A stretch of 64,000 bases of DNA from Stenotrophomonas lactitubi (GCF_002803515.1 NZ_PHQX01000001.1:372001-436000); one strand, 5' to 3'. Counted from the first letter of the stretch, positions 44,971 through 54,370 are shown. Program-made: numbers and translations. Notes: generated by a model from the sequence alone, not told the origin.

Positions 44971-46350
44971 CTAGTCCAACGCCTTCCCAAGCACCTGCCA
45001 GATCTTCGGGTCCCGGCACTGCGACACATTGAAGCGCACGTAGTCGGCAGCCCGCTGCGACTGGCTGAAGGCATTGCCGGGCGCCACCACCACGCCTTCG
45101 CGCAGGCACTGCCGTGCCACGGCCGATGCATCGCGGCCATCGGGCAGCTGGCACCACAGGAACAGCCCTGCTTCCGGTTGCAGCCATGGCGTGATGCCCA
45201 GCTTCTGCACCTGCCGCAGGGTGTGCTTGCGCGCATCGGCCAGGCGCGTGCGCACCGCCTGCATGTGCCGGCGGTAGCCGCTGTCGGTCAGCGCGATCTG
45301 CATCAGGTGTGCGGCCAGGTGCCCGCCGCCGAAGCTGGTGGCCAGCTTCAGATCGGTCAGTGCCTCGATCCAGTCCGGGCGCGCGGCGATGTAGCCGCAG
45401 CGCGATGCCGCGGAGATGGTCTTGGAGAAACTGCCGACATGGATTACCCGCGACAATCCATCCAGCGCTGCCAGCCGCGGCGCCGGACGCAGCTCGAAGT
45501 CGGCGAAGATGTCATCCTCGATGATGATCAGTTCGCTGCGTTCGGCCAGGCCCAGCAGGCGATGGGCCGTGGTCGCCGACAGCACCGCGCCGGTCGGGTT
45601 GTGCAGTCCGGAATTGGTGATGTACAGGCGCGGCGCATGTTCCTGCAATGCGCTGGCGAACACTTCCAGATCCGGGCCGGTGTGCGTGTAGGGCACGCCG
45701 ATGGCCTGCACCTGATGCGCCTTCAACAGTGCGTGGTAGTTGAAGTAGCTCGGATCATCGACCAGCACGCAGTCGCCGGGCTTCAGCAGGAAGCGGCAGA
45801 TCAGGTCGACCGCATGCGTTCCCGATTCGGCCAGCAGCAGCTGCTCCATCGACGCTTCGATGCCCAGCGTGGCCGCGCGTCGCTGCAGCGTCTGCCGCAG
45901 TGCCGGCAGGCCGAGTGGCCCGGCGTAGTCAACCAGGTGTGCGGCGTCGGCGCGGGCCATGCGGCGCAGGCCACGGCGCAGGCCATCGTGGTACAGCCAG
46001 TCGCTGGGCATCCAGCCGCAGCCGGGCTTGAGGTGGCCGGGTGGGGTTTCCAGTGATTGCCGCGATACCCACAGCGGGTCCACCGCGCGATCAAGGCGCG
46101 GTTCCATCTCGGCCAGCGCCAGCGGTGCTGCCGGGCCAGTCACATAGAAGCCGGAGCCGGCGCGCGCGGCGATCACGCCCTCGGCCGCCAATCGTTCGTA
46201 GGCCTCGACCACGGTGGACACGGAAACGGCCATCGCCACCGCCTGCGCGCGCACCGAGGGCAGGCGGCTGCCCGGGCCATCCAGGCGCGAGCTGATGCGT
46301 GAGCGGACGGCGTGGATGACGCTGTCGATGCGGCTGGGTGGTCGGGTCAT
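44971..46350 (-). CDS. MocR/PdxR-family regulator (GntR + aminotransferase-like)
   Basis: 459 aa. N-terminal winged-helix GntR domain (RSRISSRLDGPGSRLPSVRA, about 10-75), linker, then a fold type I PLP domain with the lysine in GSFSKTISAASRCGYIA and the LVDDPSYFNY motif. Such proteins sense PLP or an amino acid to control a divergent gene, here an EamA transporter. An ideal operator-like palindrome lies 27 bp upstream of the start. ATG 46350. Confidence 0.93.
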   Translation of the reverse strand: MTRPPSRIDSVIHAVRSRISSRLDGPGSRLPSVRAQAVAMAVSVSTVVEAYERLAAEGVIAARAGSGFYVTGPAAPLALAEMEPRLDRAVDPLWVSRQSLETPPGHLKPGCGWMPSDWLYHDGLRRGLRRMARADAAHLVDYAGPLGLPALRQTLQRRAATLGIEASMEQLLLAESGTHAVDLICRFLLKPGDCVLVDDPSYFNYHALLKAHQVQAIGVPYTHTGPDLEVFASALQEHAPRLYITNSGLHNPTGAVLSATTAHRLLGLAERSELIIIEDDIFADFELRPAPRLAALDGLSRVIHVGSFSKTISAASRCGYIAARPDWIEALTDLKLATSFGGGHLAAHLMQIALTDSGYRRHMQAVRTRLADARKHTLRQVQKLGITPWLQPEAGLFLWCQLPDGRDASAVARQCLREGVVVAPGNAFSQSQRAADYVRFNVSQCRDPKIWQVLGKALD

Positions 46351-46376
46351 GAGGGCGACTGTAGGGGAATTGTGAG

Positions 46377-46402
46377 CAGTACAGTTACTTGTGACTGTAC
46401 TG
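46377..46402. promoter_or_regulatory. Perfect 9-bp inverted repeat, candidate MocR operator
   Basis: CAGTACAGT (46377-46385), 8-bp spacer, ACTGTACTG (46394-46402) in the 88-bp gap between the divergent MocR regulator and EamA transporter. All nine positions match. Confidence 0.75.
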
Positions 46403-46438
46403 GATTGTAGCTGTGTATCGCCGGCGCCCGGTGGCTCA

Positions 46439-47347
46439 ATGACGGGCACAGCCGGCTGTCGCCCGGTACTTCTGGAGCAGGGTGTGGAACGGTCGGCAAG
46501 CGGGTGGATCAATGGCTTCATCGGTGTAGTGATCTTCGCCGGCTCCTTGCCGGCCACCCGTCTGGCGGTAATGGAACTGGACGCCAGCTTCGTTACTGCC
46601 GCGCGCGCCAGCATTGCCGCGTTGCTGGGGCTGGTACTGCTGCTGGCATTGCGGCAGCCGCGCCCGCTCAGAAGCGATCTGCCCGGCCTGGTGCTGGTCA
46701 GCTTGGGCGTGGTGGTGGGCTTTCCCCTGCTGACCGCGTTGGCCCTGCGCCATGCAACGTCAGCCCACACCATCGTGTTCCTGGGACTGCTGCCACTGAG
46801 CACAGCAGTATTCGGCGTCCTGCGCGGCGGTGACCGGCCACGCCCGGCATTCTGGGTGTTCTCGCTGCTGGGCAGCGCCTGCGTGGTCGGCTACGCCGCA
46901 CGCAACGGCATCGAGGCCTCGCTGCAGGCCGACCTGCTGATGCTGGCGGCGATCGTGGTCTGCGGGCTCGGCTACGCCGAGGGCGGCCGCCTGGCCCGGC
47001 ATCTGGGCGGTTGGCAGGTGATCAGCTGGGCACTGCTGTTGGCACTGCCGGTGATGCTGCCGCTGATGGTGGCGATGCGCCCGGTCTCGTTCACGGCGGT
47101 CGCTGCCTCGGCCTGGTGGGCGCTGGGGTATGTGGCGGTGTTCAGCATGCTGATCGGGTTCCTGTTCTGGTATCGCGGTCTGGCCCAGGGTGGCATCGCC
47201 GCGGTTGGCCAGCTGCAGCTGCTGCAGCCGTTCTTCGGCCTGGCGCTGGCGGCGATGCTGCTGCACGAGACCGTCAGCGCGGGCATGCTGCTGGTGACCG
47301 TAGCGGCGGTGATCTGCGTAGCCGGTGCCCGTCGCTTCAGCCGCTGA
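46439..47347 (+). CDS. EamA/DMT-family transporter
   Basis: 302 aa, ten hydrophobic helices in two EamA repeats, from about residue 23. Exporters of this family handle amino acids, threonine analogues, purines or drugs. Start is set at ATG 46439 because the earlier GTG (46391) would place translation inside the operator palindrome. Divergent from the MocR regulator, so probably its target (inference). Confidence 0.85.
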   Translation: MTGTAGCRPVLLEQGVERSASGWINGFIGVVIFAGSLPATRLAVMELDASFVTAARASIAALLGLVLLLALRQPRPLRSDLPGLVLVSLGVVVGFPLLTALALRHATSAHTIVFLGLLPLSTAVFGVLRGGDRPRPAFWVFSLLGSACVVGYAARNGIEASLQADLLMLAAIVVCGLGYAEGGRLARHLGGWQVISWALLLALPVMLPLMVAMRPVSFTAVAASAWWALGYVAVFSMLIGFLFWYRGLAQGGIAAVGQLQLLQPFFGLALAAMLLHETVSAGMLLVTVAAVICVAGARRFSR

Positions 47348-47443
47348 CAGCCCAGCCCCATCGTCTCGCGATACCGTTGGTGTATCGCGCGGTCGTGCAA
47401 ACAGTATTGGCCGAGGAGGATGGCGCTCGCCGATGCTGGCCGG

Positions 47444-48325
47444 ATGAAACCCAATTCCAGTATCTCGTTCGAAGGCCAGGTGGGCCTGGTGACCGGTGCC
47501 GCCGGTGGCCTGGGTCTGGCCTACAGCCGCCTGCTGGCGCAACGTGGCGCGCATGTGGTGATGCATGACGTGGGCGCCGCAACGGACGGCACGGGCGCCG
47601 ATCCGCAGCGCATCGCCACGGCGGTGGCGGCGCTGGGCAGCCAGGGCCTGCCGGTCGAGGCCGCCAGCGGCCCCATCAACGAGCGCAGTGGTTGCCATGC
47701 GCTGGTGCAGGACATCCTGCAGCGCCACGGTCGCCTGGACTTCATCATCCACAACGCCGGCTGGGTGGCCTATGCCGGTATCGAAGCGGTGGAGGACGAT
47801 GCGCTGGAGCAGATGTTGTGCCTGGCCGCGAAGACACCGCTGTGGCTGGCGCAGGCGGCATGGCCCGCGATGCGCGCTGCCGGCGGCGGACGCATCGTGC
47901 TGACCACCTCCGATCGCGCGCTGTACCCGCAGTATGCGCAGCGCGGCCTGTGCGGCTACGCGATGGCCAAGCTGGCCGCGCAGGGGCTGGTCAATGTGCT
48001 GGCCCTGGAAGGCGCCGAACATGGCATCGTGGTCAACGCGGTATCGCCGGTGGCCAAGACCCGCATGTGGGGCATCGACGGAGAGCCGGATGAACTGCAT
48101 CCCGATGCCGTGGCCACCGGGGTGGCGTTCCTGGTTTCCACGCGCTGCCGGCAGGGTGGCTGGATTCTGCGTGCCAGCAACGGCCAGTTCCATGCACTGC
48201 GGTTGCAGGAAGCAGAGCACGTGGACTATCCACGCGACCTGCGCGCGGTGGCCGCCGACAGCATCGAATCGGTGGCCCTGCAGTGGCCGGTCATTGCACG
48301 GCCGAGTGTCGACGCGCGCGGCTGA
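47444..48325 (+). CDS. SDR-family oxidoreductase
   Basis: 293 aa. TGAAGGLGLAYSRLL cofactor loop, NAGW, catalytic Y-x-x-x-K in GYAMAKLA and a serine in LTTSDRALYP. The C-terminal extension beyond about 250 recalls the peroxisomal-type (2R)-hydroxyacyl-CoA dehydrogenase-like SDRs but lacks their hydratase. The start is uncertain: AGGAGG directly abuts an ATG at 47420, so I prefer 47444 (MKPNSSISF). Followed by a LysR regulator 40 bp on the same strand. Confidence 0.85.
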   Translation: MKPNSSISFEGQVGLVTGAAGGLGLAYSRLLAQRGAHVVMHDVGAATDGTGADPQRIATAVAALGSQGLPVEAASGPINERSGCHALVQDILQRHGRLDFIIHNAGWVAYAGIEAVEDDALEQMLCLAAKTPLWLAQAAWPAMRAAGGGRIVLTTSDRALYPQYAQRGLCGYAMAKLAAQGLVNVLALEGAEHGIVVNAVSPVAKTRMWGIDGEPDELHPDAVATGVAFLVSTRCRQGGWILRASNGQFHALRLQEAEHVDYPRDLRAVAADSIESVALQWPVIARPSVDARG

Positions 48326-48364
48326 GCGCGTACCCTAGGCGGGTCTCCACCTGCCTGCGATGAA

Positions 48365-49252
48365 ATGATCGATCTGCGCCTGCTCCGTCAGTTCGTGGCG
48401 GTGGCCGAAGAACTGCACTTCCATCGCGCCGCTGCACGCCTGCACATGTCGCAGCCGCCGTTGACGGCGGCGATGCGGCGCCTGGAAGACGAAGTGGGCA
48501 CGGGATTGATCGTGCGCGGCAACCGTACGCTGGGCCTGACCGCAGCGGGGCAGACGCTGCTGGTGGAAGCGCGCGCGACGCTGCAACAGGCCGAACAGGC
48601 GTTGCAGCGCACGCGCGAATCGGCGGCAGGGCAGACCGGCAGTCTGCGCGTAGGCTACGTCGGCAGCGCACTCTATGGGCGCCTGCCGGCGCTGATCCGC
48701 CAGTTCCGCCACGCGTTTGCGCAGGTGCAGCTGCATCTGCACGAAGCCACCTCGCGGCAGCAGCAACAGTGGCTGCGCGAAGGGCGCATCGACCTGGGTA
48801 TCCTGATTCCGCCGATCATTTCCGCAGAATTGCATCTACGGGCGTTCGACCATGATCGACTGGCCATTGCCCTGCCGCGCGCGCATCGGCTGGTGGCACA
48901 GCAACGGCTGGATGTTGCAGACCTGATGGACGAGCCCTTCGTTTCATGGCCATCTGCCGAAGGTGTCGGCTTCCATGCACAGGTACTGGGCCTGTGTACC
49001 GCTGCCGGCTTCACGCCACGGGTCGTGCAGGAAGCGCAGGGCATGCACGCGGTGCTGTCGCTGGTGGCCGTGGAAGCAGGTGTGGCGATCGTGCCGGCAA
49101 GCATGAGCGGGTTCCGTCCCGAAGAAATCGTCTACCGGCCACTGGGCGGTGGCAATGCTGCGTTCGAGCTGCAATTCTGCATGCGCCCGGAATCGCCGAC
49201 GCCGGTGCTGCAGAATTTCCTGGCGATGGCAGCGCAACCGGTAGTGTCGTGA
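48365..49252 (+). CDS. LysR-family transcriptional regulator
   Basis: 295 aa: HTH (LRLLRQFVAVAEELHFHRAAARLHMSQP, read in parts) and effector-binding domain with GSLRVGYVG and a LGILIPP-type pocket region; close in style to aromatic-responsive CatM/BenM-like members. Same strand as the SDR, not divergent from a partner. Target not predictable. A hairpin CCGTGC-TGCAT-GCACGG (49268-49284) follows the stop. Confidence 0.9.
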   Translation: MIDLRLLRQFVAVAEELHFHRAAARLHMSQPPLTAAMRRLEDEVGTGLIVRGNRTLGLTAAGQTLLVEARATLQQAEQALQRTRESAAGQTGSLRVGYVGSALYGRLPALIRQFRHAFAQVQLHLHEATSRQQQQWLREGRIDLGILIPPIISAELHLRAFDHDRLAIALPRAHRLVAQQRLDVADLMDEPFVSWPSAEGVGFHAQVLGLCTAAGFTPRVVQEAQGMHAVLSLVAVEAGVAIVPASMSGFRPEEIVYRPLGGGNAAFELQFCMRPESPTPVLQNFLAMAAQPVVS

Positions 49253-49452
49253 TTGCCCGTTGAGCTTCCGTGCTGCATGCACGGGTAGAGCAGTTGTCTG
49301 CGTCGTGCATGCCTCTGGAATGTGATCCGGCCTGCAGTTCTGACCCTGGGAATCGCGCCTGCCGCAAGCCTGATGCACAGGCGCGGGCAACTCCTACATA
49401 CCGTCCCGGCGACAACGACCAGCATGTGCCCGTCGGCCATCATCGGCCGGCT
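49253..49452. other. Intergenic stretch before structured element B
   Basis: After the small hairpin at 49268-49284 no gene or repeat can be supported up to the paired element at 49453. Confidence 0.6.
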
Positions 49453-49638
49453 GGGATTGGCGTCCCACAATCAACTCTGGCACGTGATCGGCAGGCGCAC
49501 GGATGGCGCCTTCCGGTCACGTGACCCGCTGTCCGTGGTGGGCGATGTGTGGGGATCACCATGATCCGCCGGTCAGTCCCAGAGTTGTCCGGTACGCCAA
49601 CCCGCATCGCCCGCCGCCTGTTCGTGGTCAGCCACGAA
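49453..49638 (+). promoter_or_regulatory. Structured element, copy B (C4-RNA-like architecture)
   Basis: Outer stem GGGATTGGCGT (49453-49463) / ACGCCAACCC (49594-49603). Second stem CAACTCTGG (49472-49480) / CCAGAGTTG (49579-49587), 9 bp perfect. Inner hairpin GGATCA / TGATCC (49555-49569). Trailing hairpin TTCGTGG-TCAG-CCACGAA (49621-49638). The layout mirrors 34062-34254, with different bases but conserved pairing in the second stem. Confidence 0.65.
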
Positions 49639-49668
49639 TGCGTTGATCGCGCTTGCCTCGGGGGTGGC

Positions 49669-49752
49669 AATGCGCGTCGTGCATGGGGAGCGGCGGCGGG
49701 CGGTGCATCTGTCTGCTCAACAAGGACGGGCGAACAGATGGTCGGCCATGTA
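49669..49752 (+). CDS. Possible 27-aa reading frame or gene remnant after element B
   Basis: ATG at 49669 to TAA at 49750-49752, in the position that the 142-aa gene occupies after element A. It has no recognised product and no strong ribosome site, and it overlaps the end of the convergent LysR gene. More likely a decayed target gene than a functional peptide. Confidence 0.25.
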
Positions 49753-50613
49753 ATCGATGAACACCCGCAGGCGCGCGCTGGGATGACGATTGCCGGGCCA
49801 GAGCAGTGAGAATTGCCCGCGCTGCGGCTCCATCATCGGCAACACCTGCTGCAACCGGCCATCGGCCAGTGCTTCGGCCGCCAGGAAGTCGGGCATCCAG
49901 GCGACGCCCATGGCGCCGATTGCAGCGGCCAGCAGCGCTTCCATGTTGTTGCAGGTCATTGCTGTAGTCAGAGCGGCGCCGGCGTCGCCATCGACGCCGG
50001 GCAGGCTCCAGGGTTGCAGCATGCCGGTGGTCGGGAAGCGGAAACGCACCGCCTGCAGCGTACGCAGTTCCGGCAGCGACTGTGGCCAGCCGTGTGTTCG
50101 CAGGTAGACCGGCGCTGCGCACAGCACGAAGTGGAAGCTGCCGAGGCGCCGCGACATCAGGCTGGAGTCGGCCAGTTCACCGCTGCGTATCACTGCATCC
50201 AGTCCTTCGCTGACGACATCGACCAGGCGGTCATTGAAATCAAGTTCCAACTGCACCTGCGGGTAGCGCTGCTGGAAGCCGGGCAGCACCGGCAGCAGAA
50301 AACGGTAGCCGATGGTGGGCAGGCCAATCCGCAGCAGCCCGCGGGGAGCGAGTTGACGCTGCGCAAGGTCGGCCTGGGCCTCGGACAGTTCATCCAATGC
50401 ACGGCGGCAGCGCTGCAGCAGCAGGTCGCCTTCGTCGGTGAGGTGCATGCGGCGCGTGGTGCGGTGGAACAGTCGCGTACCCAGGTCCTGTTCCAGGCGG
50501 GCGATCCGCTTGCCCACCGCCGAAGCGGACAGGCCCAGTACGCGCGCGGCGCCGACAATGCTGCCGGCCTCGGCGGTGCGGACGAAAGCCAGTAGTGCGG
50601 AAATGGAATCCAT
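49717..50613 (-). CDS. LysR-family regulator divergent from an MFS efflux pump
   Basis: 298 aa. HTH AGSIVGAARVLGLSASAVGKRIARLE and effector domain with LLRIGLPTIGYRFLLPVLPGF, of the DsdC/AaeR-like branch common near drug pumps. ATG 50613 (MDSISALLAFVRT) rather than the GTG-free extension at 50634. The 105-bp gap to the pump carries TGATT-N17-AATCA (50621-50647), a LysR-box-like motif. Confidence 0.9.
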   Translation of the reverse strand: MDSISALLAFVRTAEAGSIVGAARVLGLSASAVGKRIARLEQDLGTRLFHRTTRRMHLTDEGDLLLQRCRRALDELSEAQADLAQRQLAPRGLLRIGLPTIGYRFLLPVLPGFQQRYPQVQLELDFNDRLVDVVSEGLDAVIRSGELADSSLMSRRLGSFHFVLCAAPVYLRTHGWPQSLPELRTLQAVRFRFPTTGMLQPWSLPGVDGDAGAALTTAMTCNNMEALLAAAIGAMGVAWMPDFLAAEALADGRLQQVLPMMEPQRGQFSLLWPGNRHPSARLRVFIDYMADHLFARPC

Positions 50614-50620
50614 GGCGGGA

Positions 50621-50647
50621 TGATTGCGGAACACCTGGCCGTAATCA
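50621..50647. promoter_or_regulatory. LysR-box-like inverted repeat
   Basis: TGATT (50621-50625) and AATCA (50643-50647) in the gap between divergent lysR and MFS genes. Short and statistically modest. Confidence 0.35.
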
Positions 50648-50718
50648 AACGCCTGTGAGCCTGTTTTTACCCGATCGCGGCCTGTTCATCATCAATGCCC
50701 CGATTGCAGGAGGCCCCG

Positions 50719-52233
50719 ATGGCCCGTTTCTTGATGGATTCCCAGCCCGTGCAAGGGCGTTGGGCCCTGGTGTCGGTGTGCCTGGCGGCGCTCGCGTTGC
50801 CGTTGTCGTTCTCGGCCGGCGCGGTAGCGGTGCCGGTGCTGGCCATCCAGTTGGCCAGCTCGCCCGCTTCGTTGGCCTGGGTGACCAACGCCTTCATGCT
50901 CAGCTTCGGCAGCCTGCTGCTGGCGGCAGGGGGACTGGCGGACCGCTATGGGCGACGCCGGCTGTTCCTGCTGGGCAGCGGCGGTTTCGCGTTGGCGACG
51001 TTCTTCGTCTGCATGGCGCCGGATCTGTTCTGGCTGGACCTGGCGCGCGGTCTGCAAGGCGTGGGCGCTGCCGCAGCATTGGCATCGGGTAGCGCGGCGC
51101 TGGCGCAGGCGTGGCACGGCCAGGCCCGTATGCGTGTCTTTGCCCTGCTGGGCACCACCTTTGGCGCCGGCCTGGCGCTGGGGCCGCTGCTTGCGGGCGC
51201 GCTGCTTGAGGCGATGGGTTGGCGAAGCGTGTTTGCCGCCGGTGGTGTGCTGGCTCTGCTGGCATGCATGCTGGCAGTGCGCGTGCTGCCAGAGAGCCGC
51301 GGGCAGGCCGGGCGGCTGGACGTGCCGGGCATGCTGGCTTTCAGCCTGATGCTGAGCATGCTGACCCTGGCGCTGTTGTGGCTGGGCGAATTCGGCCTGC
51401 CCGCAGCGCGGGTACGGTGGGCATCGCTGGCGGCCGCGCTGCTGGCGGCTTCGTTCGTACTGATCGAGCGCAGGCAGCTGGCGCCGTTGCTGGATCTTTC
51501 GCTGTTCGCGCAGCGGGCATTCGTCGGTGTGCAGCTGCTGCCGGTGGCAACCTGCTTCGGCTACGTGGTGCTGCTGGTGGTGCTGCCGCTGCAGTTGCTG
51601 GGCGTGCATTGCCAGGGCGTCGCCACCGTCGGCGTGCAGATGCTGGCGCTGTCCGCGCCGATGCTGGTGCTGCCACTGCTGGCCGCGCGCTGGGCCGGCC
51701 GGATGGGAAGCACGCGCCTGTGCGTGGCTGGGTTGCTGCTCTGCGCGTTGGGGCTGTATCTGCTGTCGCGGCAGGCGGTACATCCGCTGCCTGCGCAATG
51801 GATCCCGCCGCTGCTGCTGATCGGTGCAGGCACCGCATTGCCCTGGGGGTTGATGGACGGGTTGTCGGTCAGTGTGGTGCCGGTGCAACGCGCGGGCATG
51901 GCGGCGGGGATCTTCGGCACGGTGCGAGTAGCGGGCGAGGGCATCGCACTGGCGGCGGTGACCGCATTGCTGGCGACGCTCATCAGCCACCGCCTGCAGG
52001 GCGCATCTGCTCCGGCACTGGGCAGGGCGGCGGCCTATCTGGCAACCGGAGCATTGCATTCGGCCCAGCCGCTGCTGCCCGGAGCAACGGCCCTGCAGTT
52101 GCAGCGCGCCAGCGGCGAGGCGCTGGCGCAACTGCTGCACATGCTGTCAGCGCTGACCGCCGGCAGTGCCTTGCTGCTGCATGTGCTGCTGCGGAGCTCA
52201 ACGGCCGTTGCCGTGCCCAGAGCCGGTAACTGA
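50719..52233 (+). CDS. 14-helix MFS drug efflux transporter (DHA2 type)
   Basis: 504 aa, 14 hydrophobic helices. MFS motif A GGLADRYGRRRLF and motif C-like G-x-x-x-G-P (GAGLALGPLLAG) of proton-driven antiporters, resembling SmvA/QacA. AGGAGG lies 5 nt before ATG 50719. The LysR regulator immediately upstream likely controls it. Substrate range not predictable. Confidence 0.9.
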   Translation: MARFLMDSQPVQGRWALVSVCLAALALPLSFSAGAVAVPVLAIQLASSPASLAWVTNAFMLSFGSLLLAAGGLADRYGRRRLFLLGSGGFALATFFVCMAPDLFWLDLARGLQGVGAAAALASGSAALAQAWHGQARMRVFALLGTTFGAGLALGPLLAGALLEAMGWRSVFAAGGVLALLACMLAVRVLPESRGQAGRLDVPGMLAFSLMLSMLTLALLWLGEFGLPAARVRWASLAAALLAASFVLIERRQLAPLLDLSLFAQRAFVGVQLLPVATCFGYVVLLVVLPLQLLGVHCQGVATVGVQMLALSAPMLVLPLLAARWAGRMGSTRLCVAGLLLCALGLYLLSRQAVHPLPAQWIPPLLLIGAGTALPWGLMDGLSVSVVPVQRAGMAAGIFGTVRVAGEGIALAAVTALLATLISHRLQGASAPALGRAAAYLATGALHSAQPLLPGATALQLQRASGEALAQLLHMLSALTAGSALLLHVLLRSSTAVAVPRAGN

Positions 52234-52250
52234 TGGTGGCGGTGACCGCC

Positions 52251-53636
52251 TCAGGGAAGCCCGTCTGCGGCACCGCGGATGCTCATCCAGGCGCCGCCGT
52301 CCGGGCCGCTGCCGGCGCGGACGCGGAAGCCGTGCAGTCCCGCAATGGCGGCCACGATCGACAGCCCCAGGCCAAATCCTGGAGCTTGCCCGGCACTGCT
52401 GCTGCCGCGGAAGAAGCGCTGGTAGATCAAGGTGCGGTCCTGCGGCGGGATGCCCGGCCCGTTGTCGATCACATCGATGCGGGGCGCGCCGTGGTCGTCC
52501 ACCGCGCGCAGCAGGATGCGCCCGTGCGCGGGCGTGAACTGCAGGGCGTTGGACAGCAGGTTGGCCACCGCTTCGAACAGCAGCTCGCGATCGCCGCGCA
52601 GCACGCCGATCTGCGGCGCGACCTGCAGCTGCAGCTCCTGTTGTTTCTCCTCGGCCAACGGCAGGTAGAACTGGTGCAGCTCCTGCAGCAGGTCGGCGAT
52701 GTCGACCTTGTCGAAGGCGGAGCGGCGCTGGTGGCTTTCCAGCTCGGACACGCGCAGCAGCGCAGCGAAGCGCGCCATCAGCATGTCAGTCTCCGCCAGC
52801 GCCTTGTCCAGCGGGTCCGCATGCGGGTCGTGCTCGTCCAGGCCCACGCGCATGCGGTAGAGGTGCGCACGCAGCCGGGTGAGTGGCGTGCGCAGGTCAT
52901 GCGCGATGCTGTCGCACACGCCTTTGACCTCGGTCATCAGCTGTTCGATGCGTTCCAGCATGGCGTTGACGATGCTCGACAGCCGATCGATTTCATCGCG
53001 CCGGTTGGACACCGGCAGCCGTCGCCCGAGGTCGCCGGCGATGATCCGGTTGGTGGCCGCTTCGATCTGCTGGATCCGCTTCAACGGGCGCCGGCGCAGC
53101 AGATGCCAGCCCACCAGCCCGGGAATGACGGTCAGTGACACGCCCCACAGCAGCGCATCGAGGATGATGCTGTTGACCGCCATCAGCTTGCCGTTCTGGC
53201 GCACGAACACCAGTGTGCGGCCATCGCGGGTCACCACGCCGAGCGCGCTGCCACCGCTCTCATGCGGGCCATCGACCAGTGTCCAACCCGCCACAGGATG
53301 CGAGTTGCCATCCAACGGCAGTCCCTCGGGAATGGCCGTCAGCGGCCCCGCCATCGGCATGCCGGCGTTGTCGAACAGCCCGTACGTATACACCTGGTGC
53401 AGGTCGAAGCGCTGGCTGTCGCGCAGCGCGTCATCCAGGGCAGGGCCGTCGAAGCTCATGAACAGATGAGCGCGCTGCTGCAGACCCGATTCGGTCAGGT
53501 CGTTCAGGTAGTCCGAGATACGCCAGTACATCACTCCCAGCAGCATGCTCGACCAGGCCACGAACAGGATGCAGTACAGGCCAAGAAGGCGGCTGCTGGA
53601 CGAGCGCCACTGATCAGGGTTGCGCGTCGAAGACAT
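52251..53636 (-). CDS. Sensor histidine kinase (OmpR-partner type)
   Basis: 461 aa. TM helices near residues 18-38 and 155-180, a periplasmic sensor between, HAMP, HisKA with H246 (SIAHDLRTP), and HATPase_c (N box NLLSNALQFTP, GPGIPP and GLGLSIV). Overlaps the response regulator by 23 nt, so the pair is coupled. Lies divergent from the RND pump it probably controls. Confidence 0.95.
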   Translation of the reverse strand: MSSTRNPDQWRSSSSRLLGLYCILFVAWSSMLLGVMYWRISDYLNDLTESGLQQRAHLFMSFDGPALDDALRDSQRFDLHQVYTYGLFDNAGMPMAGPLTAIPEGLPLDGNSHPVAGWTLVDGPHESGGSALGVVTRDGRTLVFVRQNGKLMAVNSIILDALLWGVSLTVIPGLVGWHLLRRRPLKRIQQIEAATNRIIAGDLGRRLPVSNRRDEIDRLSSIVNAMLERIEQLMTEVKGVCDSIAHDLRTPLTRLRAHLYRMRVGLDEHDPHADPLDKALAETDMLMARFAALLRVSELESHQRRSAFDKVDIADLLQELHQFYLPLAEEKQQELQLQVAPQIGVLRGDRELLFEAVANLLSNALQFTPAHGRILLRAVDDHGAPRIDVIDNGPGIPPQDRTLIYQRFFRGSSSAGQAPGFGLGLSIVAAIAGLHGFRVRAGSGPDGGAWMSIRGAADGLP

Positions 53637-54297
53637 AGCCGGTTCCCCTTACGGTCTTGATCGGCTGCGTGCGGCCGGGCTGCTCGATGCGTTTGCGCAC
53701 ACGGCCGATATGCACGTCGATCAGGTTGGTGCCCGGATCGAAGTGGTAGCCCCAGACCTCCTGGAACAACATGGTGCGGGTGACCACCTGGCCGGCATTG
53801 CGGACCAGGAATTCGAGCAGCTTGAATTCGGTCGGCAGCAGGCTGATCTCCTGGCCGCCGCGGCGCACCGAGCGGCTCATCAGGTCCAGTTCGAGATCAC
53901 CGGCGCGCAGTACGCTGTCGGCAGTGCCCGTCTGCCCATGGCGGCGGATCAGCACCTCCACCCGCGCAGCCATTTCATCCGAAGCGAACGGCTTGGTCAG
54001 GTAGTCGTCGCCGCCGGCGCGCAGCCCGCGCACGCGCTCATCCACGTCCGACAATGCGCTGATCATCAGCACCGGCGTGGTCACGCCTTCGCGGCGCAGC
54101 GTGGTGACCAGGGTCAGCCCGTCCACGCCCGGCAGCATGCGATCCAGGGTGATCACGGCGTAGTCGCCGGCGCGTGCCAGTGCCAGGCCATTGCTGCCAT
54201 CGGCCGCCAGGTCGACCTCGAAGCCGTGGCTGCGCAGCTCGGTGGCGATTTCCTCCGCGGTGACAAGGTCGTCCTCGATGGTGAGTACGCGCGGCAT
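53614..54297 (-). CDS. OmpR-family response regulator
   Basis: 227 aa. Receiver with D52 (LDRMLPG), T in MISALS and K in LTKPF; winged-helix DNA-binding domain (LLPTEFKLLEFLVRNAGQVVTRT ... VDVHIGRVRKRI region). ATG 54297; the frame is open a little further up but without a start. Its gene is divergent from the adaptor/RND operon with 153 bp between. Confidence 0.95.
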   Translation of the reverse strand: MPRVLTIEDDLVTAEEIATELRSHGFEVDLAADGSNGLALARAGDYAVITLDRMLPGVDGLTLVTTLRREGVTTPVLMISALSDVDERVRGLRAGGDDYLTKPFASDEMAARVEVLIRRHGQTGTADSVLRAGDLELDLMSRSVRRGGQEISLLPTEFKLLEFLVRNAGQVVTRTMLFQEVWGYHFDPGTNLIDVHIGRVRKRIEQPGRTQPIKTVRGTGYVFDAQP

Positions 54298-54354
54298 GGG
54301 CCACTTTGCAGATTGGGACCAGCGCATCCTCGCAACCACGGGCGTGCACTGCAA

Positions 54355-54370
54355 ATGAAAAATGTTTCAT
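54355..54370. promoter_or_regulatory. Inverted repeat ATGAAA-AATG-TTTCAT in the efflux operon control region
   Basis: 6-bp arms, A/T-rich against a GC-rich background, midway between the regulator and the adaptor start. A candidate response-regulator site. Confidence 0.4.
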
